In this document: piece by piece, positions 26,403-33,994 of the stretch
Layout of the letters: each line of letters begins with the position of its first letter
Position numbering within the stretch: the stretch's first letter is position 1
Source: an uncultured Paludibaculum sp.
GTDB lineage: Bacteria > Acidobacteriota > Terriglobia > Bryobacterales > Bryobacteraceae
Length of the DNA: 64,000 bases
Assembly: GCF_963665245.1 (NCBI RefSeq)
Contig: NZ_OY762268.1
Location: 558,001 to 622,000, forward strand
Reading direction: 5' to 3'
The notes under the pieces: generated by a model
What the model was told of the DNA's origin: nothing
Databases searched by the model: none
What the model saw: the letters and a program-made list of their open reading frames with translations, nothing else
Program-made: the position numbers and the translations under genes

Positions 26403-27149
26403 CTACTTCGCCGTCCACCCGCCATCCACCGCGAGCGTCGCCCCGGTCACAAAGGAGGATTCGTCCGACGCCAGGAACAACGCCGCCTGCGCCACTTCCC
26501 TGGGTTGGCCTACCCGCCCCAGCATCGTCTGCGAGCACTGCCACTCGTACGCTGCCTCCCCCGGCTTCGGCGAGATCCGAGTCTGGATCGGTCCCGGACA
26601 CAGCGAGTTCACGCGAATGTTGTCCTTGCCGTAGTCATACGCCGCGCTCATCGTAAAGCCCAGCAGCCCCGCCTTCGCGGCGGTATACGCCACGGAAGTC
26701 GGACACCCCACCATCGCCTGGATCGACACAACATTCACAATCGAGCCCGCCTTCTGCGCCAACATAAAGGGCAGCACGGCTCGCGTGCAGTTGTTCGTCC
26801 CCAGCAGTTGCACCCGCAGGCACCGGTCCCATTCCTCGTCGCTGGCATCCAGCACTCCGTGAAACTCACCCAGGTAGGCCGCGTTGTTGCAGAGCACGTC
26901 GATCCGTCCCGTCCATCGCGCCGCGATCTCCACCGCTCCGGCAACGGCCTCCTTCGACCCCACGTCCGTCAGCCAGAACTCCGCCCGGCCGCCCGCCGAT
27001 CGCACCGACTCCGCCAGCGCCGTGCCGGCGGCCGCGTCCAGATCCGCGATCAGCACGGCCGCTCCCTCCTCGGCAAACAGCTCCGCAATCGCCCGTCCAA
27101 TCCCATGGGCCCCGCCCGTTACAATCGCAACTTTGTCCTTGAGACGCAT
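26403..27149 (-). CDS. Short-chain dehydrogenase/reductase (SDR)
   Basis: 248 residues, classical SDR. TGGAHGIGRA is the glycine-rich cofactor motif, NNAAYLGEF the NNAG-like motif, and SIQAMVGCPTSVAYTAAKAG contains the catalytic Ser, Tyr and Lys (YxxxK). The start at ATG 27149 gives MRLKDKVAIVTGG; an upstream extension to 27185 is not homologous. A sugar or hydroxy-acid dehydrogenase role fits the locus. Confidence 0.92.
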   Translation of the reverse strand: MRLKDKVAIVTGGAHGIGRAIAELFAEEGAAVLIADLDAAAGTALAESVRSAGGRAEFWLTDVGSKEAVAGAVEIAARWTGRIDVLCNNAAYLGEFHGVLDASDEEWDRCLRVQLLGTNNCTRAVLPFMLAQKAGSIVNVVSIQAMVGCPTSVAYTAAKAGLLGFTMSAAYDYGKDNIRVNSLCPGPIQTRISPKPGEAAYEWQCSQTMLGRVGQPREVAQAALFLASDESSFVTGATLAVDGGWTAK

Positions 27150-27191
27150 ATCGCCCCATTCTCCCCCGGTCGACTTCCACGGCAAAATTGG

Positions 27192-27209
27192 AATCCAGCG
27201 TATTGGAAA
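27192..27209. promoter_or_regulatory. Predicted IclR operator, site 4
   Basis: AATCCA-GCGTAT-TGGAAA, 10 of 12 arm positions match. It lies 43 bp upstream of the SDR start in the short gap before the IclR gene. Confidence 0.55.
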
Positions 27210-27214
27210 CTACT

Positions 27215-28003
27215 TCAACTCTCGCGGTTCGCCGCTGCCCAACCCAGCCGCCGTGACATCTCAAAGGCAGCCTCCTGCACCAGTGCCCCCATGCGCGCAA
27301 CGTCTTCCGTACGAATCTGATCCACAGTCCCCGACACGCTCACCGCCGCCTCCACTTCGCCCGATACCCCCAGCACCGGCGCTCCAATACACCGGATCCC
27401 AATCTCCTCCTCCTCGTCATCCACCGCATAGCCGGCCTGCCGCGTCCGCATCAACTCCTGCTTGAGCCGGGCCAGGGTCGAGATGGTATTGTCGTTATGA
27501 CGCAGCATGCGGCGCTCCTTGACGAGCCGGTTGATCTCCTCCTCCCGCCGCCACGCAATCAACGCTTTGCCCAGGCTCGTGCAGTGATAGTCGATCCGTT
27601 TCCCAATCCACGTCGCCACCGGCATGATCCCTGACGGTTCCACCTTGGCCACCAGCAGGGCTTCATTGTTCTCCAGAATCGCGATGTGCGCTGTCAGCCC
27701 GGTCCTCTGTGTCAACTCGCACAGCAGAGGCCCCGCCTTCTGCCGCAGCGTGATTCCGTGCGACGCCACCGTGGCAATGCGCACCAGGTTTAGTCCGGCC
27801 ACGTACCGCCCCGACGACTCCAGCTTCTGCAGGTAGCCCAACCGCTCGAACGTCACCAGAATGCTATGAATCGAACTCTTCGGAAACTCCAGTTGCGACG
27901 CCAGTTGCGAGAACGTAAACCCGTTCTTCGACTTCGCCACCAACTCCAGAATCGTCAATCCGCGCTCCAGCGCCGGAACCGTCGGTGTCTTCTCCGCGGG
28001 CAT
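27215..28003 (-). CDS. IclR-family transcriptional regulator
   Basis: 262 residues. ALERGLTILELVAKS and QLASQLEFPKSSIHSILVTF form the winged-helix DNA-binding domain; the C-terminal ligand-binding domain includes YHCTSLGKALIAW and IGAPVLGVSGEVEAAVS. ATG at 28003 gives the family-typical start (MPAEKTPTVPALERG). Divergent from the TonB receptor, with a palindrome 17 bp upstream of its own start, suggesting autoregulation. It is the best candidate to bind the six repeats listed around this locus. Confidence 0.93.
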   Translation of the reverse strand: MPAEKTPTVPALERGLTILELVAKSKNGFTFSQLASQLEFPKSSIHSILVTFERLGYLQKLESSGRYVAGLNLVRIATVASHGITLRQKAGPLLCELTQRTGLTAHIAILENNEALLVAKVEPSGIMPVATWIGKRIDYHCTSLGKALIAWRREEEINRLVKERRMLRHNDNTISTLARLKQELMRTRQAGYAVDDEEEEIGIRCIGAPVLGVSGEVEAAVSVSGTVDQIRTEDVARMGALVQEAAFEMSRRLGWAAANRES

Positions 28004-28019
28004 CCTTTTCTCCTTCAGG

Positions 28020-28037
28020 AATCCAACCTGCTGGATT
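28020..28037. promoter_or_regulatory. Predicted IclR operator, site 6 (autoregulatory)
   Basis: AATCCA-ACCTGC-TGGATT, a perfect dyad in the arms although only 8 of 12 positions match the consensus. It is 17 bp upstream of the IclR ATG, where it would block its promoter. Confidence 0.5.
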
Positions 28038-28068
28038 CTAGCAGTTATCCTCCCTCTCACAAAGCAAC

Positions 28069-28086
28069 TTTCCAATACGCAGGAAT
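28069..28086. promoter_or_regulatory. Predicted IclR operator, site 5
   Basis: TTTCCA-ATACGC-AGGAAT, 10 of 12 arm positions match. It is 65 bp upstream of the TonB receptor start in the divergent gap with the IclR gene. Confidence 0.55.
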
Positions 28087-28151
28087 CTGGGGCCTCCATT
28101 CAATTGACTGAAACCTCTTCCACACCGAAACTTGACCCAAAGGAGCCACCA

Positions 28152-31100
28152 ATGCGAATCGTCTGTCTCGCATGTATTTGTTTGTTTCTAACCGGATTCC
28201 TGCTGCCGGCCCAGATCGGCACCGAAGGCGCGTTCTTCGGCACCGTCACCGACAGTTCCGGCAGCGCCGTACCTGGGGCGGAAGTCGCCGCGCAACATCT
28301 CGGAACGGGCCTCGTCAAGCGCGCAACCACCGAGTCCGATGGCAGCTTCAGTATCCTGTCGCTCCCCATCGGCCAGTACACCATCACCGTCAAGGCCAAG
28401 GGCTTCAAAACGTGGGAGGTGGCCAAAGCCGAGTTGACCGTCGGTGATCGCAGCCGACTTGCCCCCGTGCTCACCGTCGGCGAGGTAACGGAATCGGTCT
28501 CCATTACCGCCAACGCCGAACTCCTCCAAACCGAGAAAACCAGCGCCGAAACGGTCGTCCAGATGCGTCAGATCCGTGAACTGCCGCTGGACACCCGCAA
28601 CCCTCTGGCTCTCGTCTCCCTCGTGCCCGGCATGCGCTGGACCGGAACCCAATCCGGCGGCGAACGGGCCACTTACGTGCAGGGTCAGGGCCTGCGCAGC
28701 AACAAGACGGCGTTCCAGCTGGATGGACTCGCCTCCAACGCACCCATGGACGAGGGCGGCACGGGCATGCCCAACGTCGACACCGTCGCCGAGTTCTCCG
28801 TCGAAACTCTCAACTTCAGCGCCGAAAATGGCCGCAATCCCATTCAGGTCAAGGTGGCCACCAAGTCAGGCAGCAACGAACTCCACGGCACCGCGTGGGA
28901 GTTCCTCCAGAACGACGCCTTCAACGCCCGCAACACCTTCGCTACCAAGGCGCCCCGTGTGCGCCGCAACCAGTTCGGCGCGGCCGTCGGCGGTCCCGTC
29001 ATCCGCAACCGCACCTTCTTCTTCGGCAGCTTCGAAGGCACGGTCATCCACAACGAGCAGATCTGGAATACACAGGCCGTCACCCCGGCCATGAAGACCG
29101 GCGACTTCACCGCCGTCGGCCGCACCATCCTCGATCCCCTCGCCCAATCGGCCTTCCCCGGCAACGTCATTCCCGCCAACCGCATCTCGGCGGCTTCGAA
29201 GTACTTTCTGCCGAAGCTCCTCGAGTCCAACTCGCCGGGCGGCTTCTTCAAAGCCAACACGGGTACCGTCAACGACACCTGGGAAGGCACTGGCCGCATC
29301 GATCATCAGATCACCGATGCCCAGCGCATCTACGCCCGCTATGTCGCCATCCGTCAGCCCAGCACGCAGCTCGGCTACAAACCCAGTGCCGTCACCGACG
29401 ACACAGTCAGCCAGAACAACATCGGCGTCAACTACACCTGGACCATGTCCAACAACACGGTCCTCACCCTGCTCGGCGGCATGCTGCGCACCCGCGAACA
29501 GTACACCAACGCCGAGCTGGGCGTGAATAACGACGCACTCTCCGCCGGCATTCAGGGCTTCCCCACCGCCGGGCGCGAGCAGTGGATCGGCCCGCCCAAC
29601 ATCAGCTTCGGCAGCGGCTATCAGGGCATCTCCTACGCCGGCTGGGGCGCCCCCGGCATGCTCTGGGGCAGCGTCTACAACGCCAAGGCCGACCTGCGTA
29701 CCTTCCGCGGAGCCCACACCATGTCCGTCGGCTTCGAGTACGGTGACTCCCATACCTACGGCGATCACGGCAGTTGCTGCGTCCGTGGCAACTACGGCTT
29801 CGGCAACCTCTATACCAACGACGGCTTCGCCGACTACCTGCTCGGCTACACGTCCTCCAGCTCGCGCAACGCGCCGCTGGCCGAGTTCGGCACCAACCGT
29901 GCTCCTTACACAGGCTTCTACGTGAACGACAGCTGGCGCCTTCGCCCCAACTTCACTCTGGAATTGGGCCTCCGCTATGAGCGCTGGTTCGCCCGCCACA
30001 ACATGCGCCAGGCCACCAGCACCTGGGACCCGCAGCTCCAGAAGGTAGTCGCTGCCGTCCAGGGCGATGGCAACATCAACATGAACGCGTTCCTCAACAC
30101 GCCCAACGTCGCGGCCGCCACCGCCGGACTCTGGACCACCGCCCGCCAGGCCGGCTACGGCGACAACCTCCTCGAAGGCAACGGCAACTGGGCGCCGCGC
30201 ATCGGCGCTGTCTACCGTCCGTTCTCGCAGCGCCAGATCGTTCTACGCGCCGCTTACGGCCTCTTCTACAACAGCTTCACCGGCAACCGCTCGGCCTCCT
30301 CGGCGGCCAATCTCCCCTTCTGGGGTGTGGAATCCCTCAACTTCGGGCTCTCCCAGCTCCAGCCCTGGGAAACCGTCTGGAGCTCCGACCCCAATGCGTT
30401 CGGAATCTTCGGCATCGGCGAAGCGGTGGATCCCCGGCTCAAGGCCGCCCGTACCCACGAATGGAACATGACCGTCCAGACCGCCCTGCCCTGGAAGTCG
30501 GCCCTCACCCTGAGCTACGTCGGCACCAAGGTCGATCGCGAGGTCGTCTTCGTGCCGTATAACGCACCCACCGTCGGCCCCCACACCAACCTGCAGGCCG
30601 ACCGCCCCAACCCGCTCATCAGCAGCGTCCAGCGCATGGAGAACTACGGCCGCAACTGGTACAACGCCCTCCAGGCCAAGGCCGAGCGCCGCTTCGACAA
30701 CGGCTTCACCTTCACCTTCTCCTACTCCTTCTCCCGCTCCATGGGTGAAGGCTCCAATGGCACGGACGAAGGCTCCTCGATCCTCGCCTACTCCCCGGCC
30801 TGGTACAACCGTGGCCGCACTTCTTTCGACTTCCGCCACGTCGAGTTCGCCACACTCGTCTGGGAACTCCCCGTCGGCCACGGCCGCCATTTCCTCTCAT
30901 CCGCCAACCGGCTCACCGACGCCCTGATCGGCGGGTGGGACTTCAACTTCACCCAGCAAGGCCGCTCCGGAGCCCCGTTCTCCATCAGCGGCGGCTACTC
31001 CAATCTCGGCAATGGTGACGGCAGCCGCGCCAACATCGTGGGCGATCCGAACATTTCAAACCCCACGCCCGCCCGTTGGTTCAACACCGCGGCCTTCGCC

Positions 31101-31361
31101 AGCCCTGGCCTCTACACCTGGGGCAGCGCCCCCCTCGGCATCCTGGAAGGCCCCGGAGCCATCCAGTTCAACACCACCCTCTCCAAGCGGTTTCGTGTCG
31201 CCGAGAAGAAGGACCTTCAGTTCCGCTGGGAGGCCTTCAACGCGCTCAACCGCGTAAACTACAACACCCCCAACACCAACCTGGCCAGCTCCCAATTCGG
31301 CCAGATCACCGGAGCCGGCAGCGCCCGCTACATGCAGTTGGCTCTGCGGTTCACCTTCTAG
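28152..31361 (+). CDS. TonB-dependent receptor, Oar-like with carboxypeptidase-regulatory domain
   Basis: 1069 residues. Signal peptide about 1-21 (CLACICLFLTGFLLPAQ). Residues about 25-110 are a carboxypeptidase-regulatory-like domain (FFGTVTDSSGSAVPGAEV). The plug follows (about 120-240, QLDGLASNAPM), then the outer-membrane barrel, ending YMQLALRFTF with the terminal Phe typical of barrel proteins. ATG at 28152 is set by AAGGAG upstream. It probably takes up a large substrate, such as an oligosaccharide, with energy from TonB. Divergent from the IclR gene and likely regulated by it. Confidence 0.93.
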   Translation: MRIVCLACICLFLTGFLLPAQIGTEGAFFGTVTDSSGSAVPGAEVAAQHLGTGLVKRATTESDGSFSILSLPIGQYTITVKAKGFKTWEVAKAELTVGDRSRLAPVLTVGEVTESVSITANAELLQTEKTSAETVVQMRQIRELPLDTRNPLALVSLVPGMRWTGTQSGGERATYVQGQGLRSNKTAFQLDGLASNAPMDEGGTGMPNVDTVAEFSVETLNFSAENGRNPIQVKVATKSGSNELHGTAWEFLQNDAFNARNTFATKAPRVRRNQFGAAVGGPVIRNRTFFFGSFEGTVIHNEQIWNTQAVTPAMKTGDFTAVGRTILDPLAQSAFPGNVIPANRISAASKYFLPKLLESNSPGGFFKANTGTVNDTWEGTGRIDHQITDAQRIYARYVAIRQPSTQLGYKPSAVTDDTVSQNNIGVNYTWTMSNNTVLTLLGGMLRTREQYTNAELGVNNDALSAGIQGFPTAGREQWIGPPNISFGSGYQGISYAGWGAPGMLWGSVYNAKADLRTFRGAHTMSVGFEYGDSHTYGDHGSCCVRGNYGFGNLYTNDGFADYLLGYTSSSSRNAPLAEFGTNRAPYTGFYVNDSWRLRPNFTLELGLRYERWFARHNMRQATSTWDPQLQKVVAAVQGDGNINMNAFLNTPNVAAATAGLWTTARQAGYGDNLLEGNGNWAPRIGAVYRPFSQRQIVLRAAYGLFYNSFTGNRSASSAANLPFWGVESLNFGLSQLQPWETVWSSDPNAFGIFGIGEAVDPRLKAARTHEWNMTVQTALPWKSALTLSYVGTKVDREVVFVPYNAPTVGPHTNLQADRPNPLISSVQRMENYGRNWYNALQAKAERRFDNGFTFTFSYSFSRSMGEGSNGTDEGSSILAYSPAWYNRGRTSFDFRHVEFATLVWELPVGHGRHFLSSANRLTDALIGGWDFNFTQQGRSGAPFSISGGYSNLGNGDGSRANIVGDPNISNPTPARWFNTAAFASPGLYTWGSAPLGILEGPGAIQFNTTLSKRFRVAEKKDLQFRWEAFNALNRVNYNTPNTNLASSQFGQITGAGSARYMQLALRFTF

Positions 31362-31382
31362 TCCGTGACCCCTGATCGGAGC

Positions 31383-31415
31383 AAGCCCGGCGCCCCCAAA
31401 GGTGCCGGGCTTTTT
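31383..31415 (+). terminator. Rho-independent terminator of the TonB receptor gene
   Basis: AGCCCGGC and GTGCCGGGCT form the stem around a C/A-rich loop, followed by TTTTT. It is 21 bp after the receptor stop. Confidence 0.85.
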
Positions 31416-31427
31416 CTGTCTCAACTC

Positions 31428-31546
31428 CAGGACTTACTTAGCTGCAGGACTTACTTAGCTGCAGGACTTACTTAGCTGCAGGACTTACTTAGCTGCAGGA
31501 CTTACTTAGCTGCGGGACTTACTCAACTCCGGGATTTACTCAACTC
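31428..31546. repeat. 17-bp tandem repeat, seven copies
   Basis: Unit CAGGACTTACTTAGCTG. Copies 1-5 are identical; copies 6 and 7 change to CGGGACTTACTCAACTC-like forms. The TCAACTC just before copy 1 resembles the end of the degenerate unit. Contiguous, with no spacers, so it is not CRISPR. Confidence 0.9.
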
Positions 31547-31572
31547 CGGCACCAGCCCGCACCCATCCTCCG

Positions 31573-32505
31573 CCCAGTCCCGGAGCGTGAGCGACGGGCT
31601 ACTCCGTACGCCAGCCGGCGCCTACCTCGCCACCGATTCCCTGCCCCTCTCAACCCTCCATATCTCGTCTTCCGGTGGTGCCGTTCTAATGGAGCAACCC
31701 CGCACCACCGGGCCGGCCGAGGCCGCCGGAAACCGCCGCGGAACATCAGGCGCTCCCCCAAACCGAAGGTTGGGGCTGCCCGATCCAACACGGCCCCAGT
31801 CCCGGAAGCGTGAGCGACGGGCTACGCCGTACGCCAGCCCGGCGCCTACCTCGCCCCCGATTCCCTGCCCCTCTCAACCCTCCATATCTCGTCTTGCGGT
31901 GGTGCCGTTCTAATGGAGCAACCCCGCACCACCGGGCCGGCCGAGGCCGCCGGAAACCGCCGTGGAACATCAGGCGCTCCCCCAAACCGAAGGTTGGGGC
32001 TGCCCGATCCAACACGGCCTCAGTCCCGGAGCGTGAGCGACGGGCTACGCCGTACGCCAGCCCGGCGCCTACCTCGCCACCGATTCCCTGCCCCTCTCAA
32101 CCCTCCATATCTCGTCTTGCGGTGGTGCCGTTCTAGTGGAGCAACCCCGCACCACCGGGCCGGCCGAGGCCGCCGGAAACCGCCGTGAAACATCAGGCGC
32201 TCCCCCAAACCGAAGGTTGGGGCTGCCCGATCCAACACGGCCCCAGTACCGGAGCGTCAGCGACGGGCTACGCCGTACGCCAGCCCGGCGCCTACCTCGC
32301 CACCGATTCCCTGCCCCTCTCAACCCTCCATATCTCGTCTTGCGGTGGTGCCGTTCTAATGGAGCAACCCCGCACCACCGGGCCGGCCGAGGCCGCCGGA
32401 AACCGCCGTGGAACATCAGGCGCTCCCCCAAACCGAAGGTTGGGGCTGCCTGATCCAACACGGCCCCAGTCCCGGAGCGTCAGCGACGGGCTACTCCGCG
32501 AACCC
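31573..32505. repeat. Four ~223-bp direct repeats plus a partial fifth
   Basis: Units start at 31573, 31795, 32019 and 32242, with a partial copy from 32465. Copies differ by only a few bases. Each holds one short hairpin, CCCCAAACC-GAA-GGTTGGGG, and one CCCG-...-CGGG dyad within CCCGGAGCGTGAGCGACGGG. All six frames stay mostly open through the array, which explains many spurious reading frames. No gene is supported here. Confidence 0.9.
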
Positions 32506-32629
32506 CGTAGCGCCTCCCAAGCCCGTTCGCCTCGTCACCGGTTTTACCGTAAAATCCCTACCGTAAGCTAACCCCGCATTACTCCAGATCCACCCCTCTC
32601 CTGCCTCACTATGCGGAAAAGGAGAGGCT

Positions 32630-33952
32630 ATGCATTCCATCTGGGTTTCGCAATCTGCCACGTCGCGGTCGCTGTCAAAGTACCTGCAGCGGCTCACCCG
32701 CGGCCTCACCATATCCATCGTTTGTCTCGCCGGTTTGCACGCATCCGGACCCGCGCTCGACGACGACTTCACCCGCGCCGCCCTCGCGCACAACCAGGAT
32801 CGTCACGCCGACGCCGAAGCCATCTACCGCAAGGTGCTCGCCCGCATGGAGCACAGCGGCCACGACGAGCCCCGTCTCGCCCTCGTGCTCAACAACCTGG
32901 GCGCCGAGTGCCACCTGCAGTCCAAAACCGCCGATGCAGAGGCCTTCTACCGTCGCGCCGCGCAGGAGTGGCCAAAGAGCTCGCTCAGCCCCAGCGGCCT
33001 GGGCACCACGCTCGTCAACCTCGCCGGTATCCTGCGCCGCCAGGGCCACCTCGACGAGTCCGCCACGCTCTATCGCAACGCCCTGAAGGCCATCGTGCCG
33101 ACCCACGGTCCTGACAGTCTGGAACTGGCAGGCGCCATGTCCAACCTCGCCGACCTGCTTCGAGACATGAACCGTCCCGAGGAAGCGCTGCCCCTGGCCG
33201 AACGATCGGTCCACATCGCCGATCACTGGCTCGGCGCCGCCAATCCCCAGCTCGGCCACAAGCTGCGTGTCCTCGCCAGCATCTACCTCGCACTCGGCCG
33301 CCTGGACGAAGCGGAAGCCCTGTGCCGGCGTGTCCTCATCGTCAGTGCTCACAAGGGTACCGCAGCCATCGCCGATCGCGCCGCCACCTGGAACGAACTG
33401 GGAGAAGTCGAGTGCAAGTCCGGTCAATACGACCAGGCAGGCGAGAGTTTTCGCAAGTCCATTGAGCTGTGGCAGCAGCACCCGGCCCCGCCGCCGCACA
33501 TGCGAGCCATCGCCCTCAACAATCTCGCCCAGGTCAGCCGCCGGCAGCGTCACTATGACGAAGCCGGACCGCTCTACACGCAGGCAATCCAGCTACTCGA
33601 CCCGTCGAAGCCGGACCACCACCGCGAGCTCGCCAGCATTCTCGGCAACTACGCGGCCTTTCAGGCGGAGACCGGCCACTATGCCCAGGCCGTGGCCACC
33701 TATCGGCGCGCGCTCGAAACATCCATCGAAACCAGCGGCGAGAACAGCGTCGATGTGGCCCTGCTGCGGCTGGAGTTCGCTGACCTGCGGCGTGCACAGG
33801 GACACTATACGGAGTCCGTCGACCTTTACCAGCGCGCCATGCCGGTCCTCAAGCAGTCCTTCGGCCCCGACGACGGGCGCGTCCATCAGTCCGAGGCCGG
33901 CTACAAACGCTGCCTCAAAGAGGCGCAGGCACACGTGCTCATGTTGAAGTGA
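32630..33952 (+). CDS. Tetratricopeptide repeat protein
   Basis: 440 residues. A hydrophobic stretch at about 26-40 (LTISIVCLAGLHASG) is a probable signal or anchor, so the protein is probably outside the cytoplasm. The rest consists of TPR motifs of the kinesin-light-chain-like type, for example ALVLNNLGAECHLQSKTADAEAFYRRAAQ and TTLVNLAGILRRQGHLDESATLY. AAGGAG precedes the ATG. It is convergent with the winged-helix/TPR regulator and probably serves in protein-protein interaction. Partners unknown. Confidence 0.8.
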   Translation: MHSIWVSQSATSRSLSKYLQRLTRGLTISIVCLAGLHASGPALDDDFTRAALAHNQDRHADAEAIYRKVLARMEHSGHDEPRLALVLNNLGAECHLQSKTADAEAFYRRAAQEWPKSSLSPSGLGTTLVNLAGILRRQGHLDESATLYRNALKAIVPTHGPDSLELAGAMSNLADLLRDMNRPEEALPLAERSVHIADHWLGAANPQLGHKLRVLASIYLALGRLDEAEALCRRVLIVSAHKGTAAIADRAATWNELGEVECKSGQYDQAGESFRKSIELWQQHPAPPPHMRAIALNNLAQVSRRQRHYDEAGPLYTQAIQLLDPSKPDHHRELASILGNYAAFQAETGHYAQAVATYRRALETSIETSGENSVDVALLRLEFADLRRAQGHYTESVDLYQRAMPVLKQSFGPDDGRVHQSEAGYKRCLKEAQAHVLMLK

Positions 33953-33961
33953 TTCGAGATG

Positions 33962-33994
33962 GCTGGGCCTCAACCACGCAGGCCCAGCTTCTTT
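33962..33994 (+). terminator. Hairpin at the convergent gene end
   Basis: GCTGGGCCT pairs with AGGCCCAGC around a 9-nt loop and is followed by TTCTTT on the + strand. It sits 10 bp after the TPR gene stop and overlaps the end of the opposing gene, so it most likely ends the TPR transcript. Confidence 0.55.

Noticed and set aside
31428..31546. CRISPR array
   Set aside because: The repeats are contiguous without spacers and no cas gene is in the window.
31540..32571. Several frames within the 223-bp repeats, on both strands
   Set aside because: The repeats leave many frames open; products repeat the same low-information peptide and lack ribosome sites.
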